64,000 nucleotides of DNA, taken from NCBI GenBank assembly GCA_021780075.1, contig JAJXZL010000002.1:124001-188000 (forward strand), given 5' to 3'. Positions 40,311-48,766 of this stretch are shown here, one piece after another. The position numbers were made by a program, and so were the translations under genes. Source of the stretch: Acidobacteriota bacterium (GTDB taxonomy: Bacteria; Acidobacteriota; Terriglobia; Terriglobales; Acidobacteriaceae). Each line of letters begins with the position of its first letter. Position 1 is the first letter of the stretch. Below the pieces are notes generated by a model. That model ran no database searches. It saw nothing but the letters and a program-made list of their open reading frames with translations, and was not told the origin of the DNA.

Positions 40311-40560
40311 CTTTGCCGGAACCGAAGTCGCAAACGATGCAGGCTGGCAGATACGGGCTGGTAGGTCAGGGCTTTAGCTCTGACTCTCTTCTGCCTCAAA
40401 GAATCCCGGGGGCTTTAGCCCCTGACATACGAGGCTTGGAAGGGTACGGGCTTTAGCCCGTACATCAAGCTTCTTCAAAATCACCGGGGCTTTAGCCCCT
40501 GAGGGAGTCTCGGCGCGTTCTACTCACGGCCGCAGAACCCCAACGCAAAGGAATCACCCA
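40311..40560. repeat. Palindrome cluster between hisS and aspS (REP-like)
   Basis: Four palindromes built on GGGCTTTAGCCC lie in this 250-base spacer: 40365-40384, 40409-40422, 40444-40463 and 40486-40499. Their centres are 41, 38 and 39 bp apart. All keep the TTTA centre and differ in the arms while keeping pairing; the third has perfect 8-bp arms, GTACGGGC and GCCCGTAC. They resemble clustered REP elements. They also stand where a terminator/leader between hisS and aspS would be. The aspS ribosome binding site AAAGGAA lies at the end of the spacer. Confidence 0.75.
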
Positions 40561-42429
40561 GTGCTCGACTTTCTCGGCAATCTTGAACGGACGCATCTCT
40601 GCGGCGACCTGCGCGCCGCCCACGCTGGCCAGCAAGTGGTTCTCATGGGCTGGGTTAACCGCCGCCGCGACCACGGCAACCTCATCTTCCTCGACATCCG
40701 CGACCGCTCCGGCATCGCCCAGGTTGTGCTGGACAAGGAATTGACGCCCGACGGCCACGCCAAGGGCGAGCAGGTCCGCCCGGAGTACGTCGTCGCCGCC
40801 GTCGGCAAGGTACGCCTCCGCGCCCCCGACGCCATCAATCCCAAGATGCCCACCGGCGAAATCGAGATTGAGAGCACGCAGTTGCTGGTGCTGAATGACA
40901 CGCGCCTCGCCCCGTTCTCGCCCGCCGAGGAAGCCATCCAGAACGAGGAAGTCCGCCTCAAGTACCGCTACGTTGACCTGCGCCGTGCGGAAATGCAGCG
41001 CAACTTCCGCCTGCGCCACGACATCACCCTCGCCATCCGCGAGAGCCTCAGCCGCCAGGGTTTCCTCGAAATCGAAACGCCCATCCTCACCAAGTCCACC
41101 CCCGAAGGCGCGCGCGACTTCCTCGTCCCCAGCCGCGTTCATCCCGGCGAGTTCTACGCGCTGCCGCAGTCCCCGCAGATCTTCAAGCAGATCCTCATGA
41201 TCTCCGGCTTCGACCGCTACTTCCAGATCGCCCGCTGCTTCCGCGACGAAGACCTCCGCGCCGATCGCCAGCTTGAATTCACGCAGGTCGATCTCGAAAT
41301 GAGCTTCCCGCGCCAAGAGCATGTCTTCGCCGTCGTCGAAGACTTCCTCTGCGCCGGTTTCGCCGCCGCCGGCGTTACGCTGCCCAAACCCTTCCCGCGC
41401 ATGACATATGACGAAGCCATGCAGCGCTTCGGCACGGACAAGCCCGATTTGCGCCTGCCCGGCCTCACCGATGTGCGCTCCGCCTTCACGGATGAAAATC
41501 TCGCCACGCTGCAAATCGATTCCGCGCTGCCCATCGTCGCCCTGCGCATCCCCAACGTCGGCGAGCTCAGCCGCAAGGAGCGCGAAGACAACCACCCGCT
41601 CTTCGATCAGAAAAAGGGCGCCAAGTTCATTGACGATTTCAAGCGCCTCGCCAAAGGCTTTCCCGAAGCCGCCGCCAAGGTGCGCGAACTCGCTGGAGCA
41701 TCAGACGCCGACTTCGTCATCATCGTCGCCGGCGACCCCGCACACCACATCAAGGCCAGCGACACGAAGTTCGAGGGCCGCCTCAGCGAGCGCGAAATCA
41801 ACGTCCTTGCCGCCGCAGGCAACTTCCGCACCGAGCTGGCCAAAAAGTACGCCGAGCGCCATGGCGCCTTCCGCGTCACAGACGACGCCGTGTACAACGC
41901 GCACGCTGGCAAGCAGGTGGACGGCTCCGCCGCCTTCCATCCCATCTGGATTACCGACTTCCCGATGTTCGAGTACGATCTGGCCAGCGGCAAGTGGATG
42001 CCCGCGCACCATCCATTCACCTCGCCGCACGAGCACGACATGGCCAACCTCGTCAGCGACCCCGCCAGCGTGCGCGCCAACTGCTATGACCTCGCAATGA
42101 ACGGCCTCGAACTCGGCTCCGGCTCCATCCGCATCCATCGCAAGGACGTGCAGCAGCAGATCTTCCAGTCGCTCAACATCAGCGACGAAGAAGCCCGCCA
42201 GCGCTTTGGCTTCTTCCTCGACGCACTGGAGTACGGTACCCCGCCGCATGGCGGCATCGCGCTCGGCCTCGACCGCATCGTCATGCTGCTCGCCGGCGCG
42301 CCCAGCCTGCGCGAAGTCATCGCCTTCCCAAAAACCGCCAAGGCCATCGACCTCATGGTCGATGCACCCACCACGGTCACCGAGCAGCAGCTGAAGGAGC
42401 TGCACATCCGCGTCGCGCTCAAGAGCTGA
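40561..42429 (+). CDS. aspS: Aspartate-tRNA ligase
   Basis: Class II synthetase of the bacterial type, 622 residues. Order of domains: anticodon-binding OB fold (about 15-110), catalytic core with motif 2 FQIARCFRDEDLRADRQLEF, the bacterial GAD insertion (about 290-430) and motif 3 GGIALGLDRIVMLLAGAPS. The substrate-binding SPQIFKQILMISGFDRYFQ is intact. It starts at GTG (40561) behind AAAGGAA, spacing about 8. Whether it is discriminating or also charges tRNA-Asn cannot be decided here. Confidence 0.97.
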   Translation: MLDFLGNLERTHLCGDLRAAHAGQQVVLMGWVNRRRDHGNLIFLDIRDRSGIAQVVLDKELTPDGHAKGEQVRPEYVVAAVGKVRLRAPDAINPKMPTGEIEIESTQLLVLNDTRLAPFSPAEEAIQNEEVRLKYRYVDLRRAEMQRNFRLRHDITLAIRESLSRQGFLEIETPILTKSTPEGARDFLVPSRVHPGEFYALPQSPQIFKQILMISGFDRYFQIARCFRDEDLRADRQLEFTQVDLEMSFPRQEHVFAVVEDFLCAGFAAAGVTLPKPFPRMTYDEAMQRFGTDKPDLRLPGLTDVRSAFTDENLATLQIDSALPIVALRIPNVGELSRKEREDNHPLFDQKKGAKFIDDFKRLAKGFPEAAAKVRELAGASDADFVIIVAGDPAHHIKASDTKFEGRLSEREINVLAAAGNFRTELAKKYAERHGAFRVTDDAVYNAHAGKQVDGSAAFHPIWITDFPMFEYDLASGKWMPAHHPFTSPHEHDMANLVSDPASVRANCYDLAMNGLELGSGSIRIHRKDVQQQIFQSLNISDEEARQRFGFFLDALEYGTPPHGGIALGLDRIVMLLAGAPSLREVIAFPKTAKAIDLMVDAPTTVTEQQLKELHIRVALKS

Positions 42430-42430
42430 T

Positions 42431-43348
42431 TTACTTCTGCGAAGAGCGGGAGGACAAGGCATCGCCACCCGTTCTGAGATGTTTCATCAAGCTTGTAAAG
42501 CAACCGGGAATTTGCTTGTCCCATTCGGACCAATTGTGTCCCCCGGGTCTTGTGTGGAACTCAAAGGCAAATCCACGTTGTCTCATATCCAACACGAACT
42601 TCCGAATTGGTCCGAGCAGTGGCTCGTCCTCACCCGCAGTCACATATAGATACGGAATCGCTGAGGGCTGGACACTTTGCACTTGAATAAAAGGGTCGCG
42701 AGCGCGTCTCTCCGCGCTGCCTATGGGTCCGAAGATTTTGCGGAACCTCCACCATTGTCCGACGCGTCGAATGTTGAACCCTCGGCTCGGTACATCGATC
42801 GCTGGGCTCAATGCGCCTGCGAAGGAATACAAGTCGGGACGAGCGAGCGCGCATTCGATCGCCGCGAATCCTCCCATGGAAACTCCGATAATGGCGCGCC
42901 CACCCCGATCACTGCGCACAGGAAATCGCGCCTCTACATCAGCAATCAAATCCGCCGTTAAGTAATCGCCGTACTTTTCCCGGGGCGCTTCTACCTCGTT
43001 CATGTAATAGGAAGAATCCCCCTCCGGCATCACCAGCAACAGACCATGCTGCACATAGATTGCTACGTCGGAGTCATTGGACCAGTCTCGAAAGCTTCCA
43101 TAATTGCCGTGCAACAGATAAACCACCGAAAACTTCCGATTGGGATCAACCTTTGCGGGCAGAAATACCCTGTACGTCATCTGCCTGCCGAGCGCAGCGC
43201 TCTCGAAGTGGACATCCTGCATTCGAACGCCAGCGGGAACTTGCGGACGGTCCGGTCGAATGACCTTCTCCGAATGACATGCGATAAAGAATCCGCTGAA
43301 GAGAAGCGCAATGAGCAGCTGGGAAGTACGATTTGCTCGACAGGTCAT
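42431..43348 (-). CDS. Esterase-family (PF00756, esterase D/antigen 85-like) lipoprotein
   Basis: Alpha/beta hydrolase of 305 residues. AGGAGGGG lies about 8 nt before the ATG at 43348, fixing the start and giving a short lipoprotein-type leader ending FFIAC (Cys24). The nucleophile Ser is in AIIGVSMGGFAAIE; the Asp is probably in the AGEDEPLLGP region and the His in RPGGHNWSEW. The fold and HGNYGSFRDW oxyanion region are typical of esterase D-like proteins that deacetylate sugars or act on feruloyl esters. Its gene follows the GH57 gene by 35 nt, so they are probably co-expressed; an accessory role in carbohydrate breakdown is an inference. Confidence 0.85.
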   Translation of the reverse strand: MTCRANRTSQLLIALLFSGFFIACHSEKVIRPDRPQVPAGVRMQDVHFESAALGRQMTYRVFLPAKVDPNRKFSVVYLLHGNYGSFRDWSNDSDVAIYVQHGLLLVMPEGDSSYYMNEVEAPREKYGDYLTADLIADVEARFPVRSDRGGRAIIGVSMGGFAAIECALARPDLYSFAGALSPAIDVPSRGFNIRRVGQWWRFRKIFGPIGSAERRARDPFIQVQSVQPSAIPYLYVTAGEDEPLLGPIRKFVLDMRQRGFAFEFHTRPGGHNWSEWDKQIPGCFTSLMKHLRTGGDALSSRSSQK

Positions 43349-43383
43349 GGACGAACCCCTCCTGCGCAACAAAACATCCTCCC

Positions 43384-45879
43384 TCAGTCCCCCGTCGTCT
43401 CCAGCGCAAAGTCCTCCGCCATGATCGCCGAGGTGTCGATGGACAGGCATCCGCCCAGCTCGCTGAAGTCTTTGTCCCAACGTGCGCGGTCATCATCCGC
43501 CAATGCCGTTAGCGCATAGTCTGACGTGCGCAGAATCTCGTACCAGATGTTCTGTGCCTGCCACAGGTTCAGCTCGAATGGCAGCTCCAGCAGGATGCGC
43601 GCCAGCGTCAGCGCGCGGTCCAGCATCTCCAGCGACCCGGCAGACAGTTGCAGTTCCACCATTGCGCGCTTCATGCGCTGGTCCGCAATGTAGCTCAGCG
43701 TGGCCGCCTCCAGCGGCACCTGGTCCGCCTTCGCCAGTTGCAGAAACGAGCGCAGTTGCGCCTGGTCAATCGGGTCGCTTTCCATCGCGCGCCGCAGTCC
43801 CGCGTTGATCGCAAATCCGGCCGCCAGCGTAAGTGCCGGAGGCTTCGGCAATCCCGCCTGCGCAAGAAAGTGCAGCAGGCTCGCGTGGTCCTCGTAAATC
43901 GTCGTCAGCGAGCTCTCGATGTCCCACAGCGTCGAGTTCAAGATCAGTTGCACAATGCGCCGCTGCTCGTCCGTGAACAGCGAAGTGAGCGAGTAGTCCA
44001 CGTGCCCGTAGTGGCGGTCCAGCAGGCGAATCGCCTCAGGGAAGTTGGCGCGCTGCACCTGCTCCGAGGCCTGCGCGGCAAAAGCTTCAAACTCACCGGC
44101 ATCTTTCTCGGCGTAAGGCTTAACCGCCGCGGTAATGTTCTGGTCGCCAAAGTGCAGCACCGCAAAAGAGAACGTCTGTTGCTCTCCGGTGATGGAGCTG
44201 GCAATGTGTGCGCGGCCCACCGCCAGCCGTCCGCGGCCCGAGGTGTAAATCTCATACGAGATGCGCCGCACGCGGAAGCAGAACAGCAGCGTCTCCTCGG
44301 CAAACGACGAGAAGACCGAGCTGATCGCGTAGTGCGCGGCCACCTGCTCAAGACCCAGCTCCTGCGCGTAAATCTTCTGCTGGTAAAGTCGCGCTCCATC
44401 GCCCACGCTGGCCACATTGGAGCGCGCCTCGCTCAGCCGCTCAACAAACGCCGGCTCAAGCTCCGCCGCCTGCTCGCCAAACATCTCCTGCGCCAGTTGC
44501 AGCACGCGCCCCGCATAGGCGATCACCTGCACGGTCTCAATGTTGGAGATGTCGTCAAAGAACCAGCCGCAACTGGTGTACATCAATTGCGCGTGCCGCT
44601 GCATTTCCATCAGTTGCAATACGCGCACGCGTTCCTCGCCGCTCAGCGCATGCTTCTGGTGCTGGTCAAAAAAGTGCTGCAGCGCCTCATCGCTGCGCTC
44701 CAGGATCACCTGAATGTAGCCGTCGCGCGCTGCCCACACATCTTTCAGCAGCCGTGCGCCTTCCTGCTCGGTAAGCAGGGCAACCGCGTCGCGCAGCTCA
44801 TCCAGCGCCTCGCGCAGCGGCTCGCGCCAGGCCTGGTTCCATCCCGGCTTGCCGCTGCTGCAGCCGCAGTCGCTGCGCCAGCGCTCCACCCCGTGCATGC
44901 AGCTCCACGAAGTATTGTCCCGGATCTCGCACTCGTACTCCGGTGGATACTGCGCCAGAAAGTTTGCGTAGTTGGTCAGCTTGACGGTCTTGTCCGCTTC
45001 CAGCAGCCGCAGCGCATACGCGAGCGCCATCTCGCCATGTTTGTGGTGGTGCCCATAGGACTCGCCATCCGTGGCCACGTGTACCAGTTGCGGCCCCGCG
45101 CTGTCCTTGAAGCCCGCCTTGAGCCGCGCCGCAAACGCCTCGCCGGAGTTCAGCAACCCCTCAAACGCAATCGCACGCGAAGTCGGCCCATCGTAGAAAA
45201 ACACGGCAATCGACGCCCCTGACGGGAAGCGCACAAGATAGGGACGCCGCGTATCGACCGTGGCGTCAGGCGTGTCAGTCCAACTTGCTTCAGGCTGCCC
45301 CGCCGTCTCCTTCAGCGGCCGGATGCGCCGGCACTGATGCGGCGCCAGCAGCGTGAACTTGATGCCATGCTGCGCGAGCATCTCCAGCGTCTCCGCATCC
45401 GCCGCGGTCTCCGCCAGCCACATGCCCTCGGGCGGTGCGCCATAGTGGTAGAGATAATCCGCAATGCCCCAGCGTATCTGCGTGATGCGGTCGCGCTCGT
45501 TCGCGAGCGGCATGATCATGTGGTTGTAGCCCTGCGCCATCGCCGAGCTGTGCCCCTTGAACGCGCTCCGGCTGCGCCTTTCGCCGTCCAGAATCATGCG
45601 GTGCGTGCGCGGCGCATACTCCTTCAGCCAGTTCAGCAGCGTCGGCCCAAAGTTGAAGCTCACCCGCGAATAGTTGTTCACAATCCGCGTGATCTGGTTC
45701 CTGTTGTTCTGCACGCGGGCCGCGCCATTCGTCGCATAGCACTCCGCGCAGATGCGCTCGTTCCAGTCGTGATACGGAGCAGCAGTGTCCTGCGTCTCCA
45801 CCGTTTCCAGCCACGGATTCTCGCGCGGCGGCTGATAAAAGTGACCATGAATGCAGACAAAACGTTTACTCGATGCCAT
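43384..45879 (-). CDS. Glycoside hydrolase family 57 enzyme with DUF3536
   Basis: Predicted alpha-glucan-acting enzyme, 831 residues. The GH57 start is RFVCIHGHFYQPPRENPWLE. The nucleophile Glu is likely in EGMWLAETAAD and the acid/base Asp in VHVATDGESYGHHHKHGE. The C-terminal 450 residues are the helical DUF3536 region that accompanies this GH57 subgroup. No signal peptide is seen, so it is probably cytosolic and may act on glycogen or another storage glucan. Upstream on the same strand, 50 nt away, is the AlkA-type glycosylase; downstream is the esterase lipoprotein. A true substrate for this subgroup is not established to my knowledge. Confidence 0.9.
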   Translation of the reverse strand: MASSKRFVCIHGHFYQPPRENPWLETVETQDTAAPYHDWNERICAECYATNGAARVQNNRNQITRIVNNYSRVSFNFGPTLLNWLKEYAPRTHRMILDGERRSRSAFKGHSSAMAQGYNHMIMPLANERDRITQIRWGIADYLYHYGAPPEGMWLAETAADAETLEMLAQHGIKFTLLAPHQCRRIRPLKETAGQPEASWTDTPDATVDTRRPYLVRFPSGASIAVFFYDGPTSRAIAFEGLLNSGEAFAARLKAGFKDSAGPQLVHVATDGESYGHHHKHGEMALAYALRLLEADKTVKLTNYANFLAQYPPEYECEIRDNTSWSCMHGVERWRSDCGCSSGKPGWNQAWREPLREALDELRDAVALLTEQEGARLLKDVWAARDGYIQVILERSDEALQHFFDQHQKHALSGEERVRVLQLMEMQRHAQLMYTSCGWFFDDISNIETVQVIAYAGRVLQLAQEMFGEQAAELEPAFVERLSEARSNVASVGDGARLYQQKIYAQELGLEQVAAHYAISSVFSSFAEETLLFCFRVRRISYEIYTSGRGRLAVGRAHIASSITGEQQTFSFAVLHFGDQNITAAVKPYAEKDAGEFEAFAAQASEQVQRANFPEAIRLLDRHYGHVDYSLTSLFTDEQRRIVQLILNSTLWDIESSLTTIYEDHASLLHFLAQAGLPKPPALTLAAGFAINAGLRRAMESDPIDQAQLRSFLQLAKADQVPLEAATLSYIADQRMKRAMVELQLSAGSLEMLDRALTLARILLELPFELNLWQAQNIWYEILRTSDYALTALADDDRARWDKDFSELGGCLSIDTSAIMAEDFALETTGD

Positions 45880-45929
45880 GAATAATCCAATCGCTCAGCG
45901 GGCCTCCACGCGACTGCCCAGCCATTCGC

Positions 45930-46634
45930 TTATTGTAGGCTTGCCCGCCCGGCCGGTGCGCCCGCCTTTGCCAGGTCGCACGCCCGCCACAGATACCAGC
46001 TCGCCACGGAGCGAAACGGCGCCCAGCGCTTGCCGCGTTTCAGCAGTACCTCCGCCTTGGGCAGGTCGGCCGCTTCAATCGGCCGCGACTTCGGCAGTCG
46101 CTGGAATGTCAGTGCAAATCCCTTGCGCACGCCGTAGTCCGTCACCGGAAACACATCTGGCCGCCCCATGCGAAAAATCAGCAGCATCTCCACCGTCCAC
46201 GGCCCAATGCCGCGCACAGCCGTCAGCCGCTCCACAATCTCCGCATCCGTCATCCTGCGAATCGCCGCGTGCGTCGGCACGGTTCCATCCAGCGTCTTCG
46301 CCGCCAGGTCGCGCATCGCCTTGATCTTGTTGCCGGAAACACCCGCCGCCCGCAGCGGCTCATCCGGCGTCTTCAGCAGCGTCTCCGGAGCCGGGTCGCC
46401 GCCAAAATACTCCCGCACCCGCCGGTGAATCGTGGCCGCCGCCTTGCCATGTAGTTGCTGATACAGAATCGACTCCAGCAGCGACTCAAACGGCGACGGC
46501 GAAGGATCCAGCCGCAGCGTAAACGGCCCTGCCCGCTCCATCAGCGCAGCCAGCTTCGCATCGCTTGCCTTCAGGTGCGCCACCGCCTCCGCAGCATCAA
46601 ACGGCAGCTTCCTGCTCCGCCCATCATGAATCAT
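45930..46634 (-). CDS. DNA-3-methyladenine glycosylase II-like protein (AlkA/HhH-GPD)
   Basis: Base-excision repair glycosylase removing alkylated bases, 234 residues. The helix-hairpin-helix is LTAVRGIGPWTVEM and the catalytic Asp is in FPVTDYGVRKG. The upstream helix ESLLESILYQQLHGKAA is typical of the AlkA group. It lacks the extra N-terminal AlkA domain and any iron-sulfur Cys cluster. It heads a minus-strand set with GH57 and esterase genes, an apparently unrelated grouping, and is divergent from the aldehyde dehydrogenase gene. Confidence 0.9.
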   Translation of the reverse strand: MIHDGRSRKLPFDAAEAVAHLKASDAKLAALMERAGPFTLRLDPSPSPFESLLESILYQQLHGKAAATIHRRVREYFGGDPAPETLLKTPDEPLRAAGVSGNKIKAMRDLAAKTLDGTVPTHAAIRRMTDAEIVERLTAVRGIGPWTVEMLLIFRMGRPDVFPVTDYGVRKGFALTFQRLPKSRPIEAADLPKAEVLLKRGKRWAPFRSVASWYLWRACDLAKAGAPAGRASLQ

Positions 46635-46714
46635 GCATGGAGTCTATCGCACTGCCGCCCGCGCCCCCCACCTAGTACCATCATTGCGTAGCACCCAATC
46701 AAGGAGGCTCCCCC

Positions 46715-48160
46715 ATGAAGATGCGCCCCGGCACGCAGACGGGATTTCTGCTCTGCGGCAAGGAATGGACAGACGGCGAAGCGTTGGAAGTTCGCTCGCC
46801 GTGGGATCAGGGCCTCGTCGGCCGCGTCACCATCGCTACACGCGCCGACGCGCGCCAGGCCGTGAGCCATGCCGTCGCCAGCATGCGCCGCACCCGCGCC
46901 CTTCCGCGCTGGAAGCGCCGCGAAATCCTTGAAGACGTTGCCGCCGCGCTCATCGAACAAAAGGAGCGCTTCGCCCAGCTCATCGTGGCCGAGGCCGGCA
47001 AGCCCCTGCGCCTCGCACGCGCTGAAGTGGACCGCGCCGTGCTCACCTTCAAGACCGCAGCCGAAGAAGCCGCGCGCCTCGGCGGCGAGTCCATCCCGCT
47101 CGACCTCACTGAAAGCAATGAGGGCCGCTGGGGACTCGTGCAGCGCTTTCCCGTCGGTCCCATCCTCGCCATCACGCCGTTCAACTTCCCCCTCAACCTC
47201 GTCGCACACAAGCTCGCGCCCGCCATGGCTGCCGGATGCCCCATCCTCCTCAAGCCCGCGCCGCAAACGCCCTTTACCGCACTCGCCCTCGGCGAAGTCA
47301 TCCTCAAGGCCGGCTGGCCGCAGGAAGCCCTCGCCGTCCTGCCCCTCAGCAATGCAGATACAGCATGGCTCGCCGAAAAGGAAGACCGCATCAAGCTCGT
47401 CAGCTTCACCGGCTCCGCCAAGGTCGGCTGGGAGCTGAAGGCCCGCTCCGGCCGTAAGCGCGTCCTTCTCGAACTCGGCGGCAACGCAGCCCTCATCATC
47501 CACGGTGACTGGCCCGACCTCGGCGACGCCGCCGAGCACACCACCCACGCCGCCTTCGGTTACGCCGGACAGTCCTGCATCAGCGTCCAGCGCGTCTTCG
47601 TGCAGAAAACCATCTTCCAGACCTTCCTCTGGAAGCTCGTCGAATGTGCCACCAAAATCGTCTCCGGCGACCCGTCGCTTGAAGCCACCGACTCTGGTCC
47701 GCTCATCCGCCTCAGCGACGCCGAGCGCGTCGAGGCCTGGGTCAAGGAAGCCATCGACGGCGGCGCCAAACTCATCGCCGGCGGCGAGCGACGCGGCTCC
47801 GTCATCCCGCCCATCATCCTCACCGCAACCAAACCCGGCATGAAGGTGCGCGATGAAGAAGCCTTCGGCCCCGTTGTCGTTGTCGAACCCTATGAAGACT
47901 TCGAGGAAGCGCTCGCCGAGGTCAACCGCTCCCGCTACGGACTGCAGGCCGGCCTCCTCACCCGCGACGCAGGGCGCATCCTCACCGCTTACCGCGAGCT
48001 CGAGGTCGGCGCCCTCATCGTCGGCGACACACCCACCTGGCGACTCGACCCCATGCCCTACGGCGGCGTCAAAGACTCCGGCCTCGGCCGCGAAGGTCTC
48101 CGCTCCGCCATCGAAGAAATGACCGAGCCCCGCATGCTAGTCATGTCCGGCATCAGCTAG
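46715..48160 (+). CDS. NAD(P)-dependent aldehyde dehydrogenase
   Basis: Oxidises an aldehyde to the acid (or acyl product); 481 residues. Catalytic residues are visible: Asn157 in ITPFNFPLN, Lys180 in ILLKPAP, Glu253 in LLELGGNAA and nucleophile Cys288 in GYAGQSCIS. The sequence is of the lactaldehyde/succinate-semialdehyde/GapN-like group. AAGGAGG (46701-46707) is 7 nt before the ATG. A short-chain dehydrogenase lies 600 bp downstream on the same strand, but a repeat-rich spacer separates them, so an operon is doubtful. The substrate is unknown. Confidence 0.92.
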   Translation: MKMRPGTQTGFLLCGKEWTDGEALEVRSPWDQGLVGRVTIATRADARQAVSHAVASMRRTRALPRWKRREILEDVAAALIEQKERFAQLIVAEAGKPLRLARAEVDRAVLTFKTAAEEAARLGGESIPLDLTESNEGRWGLVQRFPVGPILAITPFNFPLNLVAHKLAPAMAAGCPILLKPAPQTPFTALALGEVILKAGWPQEALAVLPLSNADTAWLAEKEDRIKLVSFTGSAKVGWELKARSGRKRVLLELGGNAALIIHGDWPDLGDAAEHTTHAAFGYAGQSCISVQRVFVQKTIFQTFLWKLVECATKIVSGDPSLEATDSGPLIRLSDAERVEAWVKEAIDGGAKLIAGGERRGSVIPPIILTATKPGMKVRDEEAFGPVVVVEPYEDFEEALAEVNRSRYGLQAGLLTRDAGRILTAYRELEVGALIVGDTPTWRLDPMPYGGVKDSGLGREGLRSAIEEMTEPRMLVMSGIS

Positions 48161-48224
48161 CTCTTCGACTAACCCAACAGATAACTCACCGAGCATGGCC
48201 CGCATCTGACTCGCCACAAAAATG

Positions 48225-48256
48225 GGTGCCCCACATCTCGCTTTTGAGATGTGGGA
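48225..48256. repeat. GGTGCCCCA-led hairpin element, copy 2
   Basis: Arms CCCACATCTC (48230-48239) and GAGATGTGGG (48246-48255) pair perfectly around a 6-nt loop. Compared with copy 1 at 4104-4135, two positions in each arm differ and the changes compensate each other. It lies 65 bases downstream of the aldehyde dehydrogenase stop. Confidence 0.75.
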
Positions 48257-48333
48257 TTCCGCTCAACTCAACCCGCCCGGTGCTAACCTTTCAGCAATGG
48301 CTGGGCGGCCGGGTGCCGGGTGCCTGTAGAAGA

Positions 48334-48403
48334 TCAAGAGGTTGTTCCGATTTCGGAGCGGCTGATGGGCGGCTTGTAGATGATCGAATGGACAACCTCT
48401 TGA
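48334..48403. repeat. 12-bp perfect inverted repeat
   Basis: TCAAGAGGTTGT (48334-48345) and ACAACCTCTTGA (48392-48403) are exact reverse complements, separated by 46 bases that contain a small CCGATTTCGG palindrome. A looser direct repeat (CTGTAGAAGATC / TTGTAGATGATC) sits in the same block. The role is unknown. Confidence 0.6.
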
Positions 48404-48412
48404 AAGATCACA

Positions 48413-48457
48413 GGTGCCCCACCCCTGTCGTCCGCCGCAGGCGAACGACAGGGTGGG
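48413..48457. repeat. GGTGCCCCA-led hairpin element, copy 3 (longer arms)
   Basis: GGTGCCCCA at 48413-48421 opens a hairpin whose left arm CCCACCCCTGTCGTCCGC (48418-48435) pairs with the right arm GCGAACGACAGGGTGGG (48441-48457), with one bulged C and one mismatch. The lead and closing GTGGG match copies 1 and 2; the stem sequence differs. Confidence 0.6.
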
Positions 48458-48609
48458 TTCGCAAAAATCTCCCCGCGATTTGCAGATCATTTCCCCCACA
48501 TAGCGCACAATACAAATAGCGCCAATTCAGCCAGCACAAGCAAGGAAGAGCCAGGGGCAATTAGCTAAGGGTTAGCGGGTACCCCCCCCTCCCCCCCCCT
48601 TTGAGCCCC

Positions 48610-48652
48610 AAAATGATTTGCAGCCTTCCACAGAAAGCTTGCAGATCATTTT
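48610..48652. repeat. 13-bp hairpin upstream of the SDR gene
   Basis: AAAATGATTTGCA (48610-48622) and TGCAGATCATTTT (48640-48652) pair with a single T-G wobble. It directly follows a polypyrimidine tract. The right-arm word is repeated at 48481-48492. Confidence 0.55.
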
Positions 48653-48766
48653 GCTCTTCTGTGAAACTCCCGCGCACCGCAGCCCTTCCGCTCCGCGATG
48701 TACGATGGTTGCCAGCGCCGCCTATGGCCGCGCCCATCATCCTGCACTCCAGCGAAAGAGCACTCC

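Larger units (their letters stand above)
48161..48766. other. Repeat-rich intergenic region between aldehyde dehydrogenase and SDR genes
   Basis: A 606-base non-coding region packed with secondary-structure elements: two GGTGCCCCA-led hairpins (48225-48256, 48413-48457), a 12-bp inverted repeat (48334-48403), a C8-T-C9 tract (48582-48599) and a 13-bp hairpin (48610-48652). The word TGCAGATCATTT occurs twice (48481-48492 and 48640-48651). No gene with ribosome binding site or family signal is seen. Confidence 0.6.

Noticed and set aside
40311-40560. CRISPR array
   Set aside because: The units are palindromes of about 14-20 bp with variable arms and conserved centre, not identical direct repeats with unique spacers; no cas genes nearby.
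43648-45222. 524-residue plus-strand frame opposite the GH57 gene
   Set aside because: Shadow of the GH57 coding sequence: Arg/Leu/Gln/His-rich nonsense composition and no ribosome binding site.
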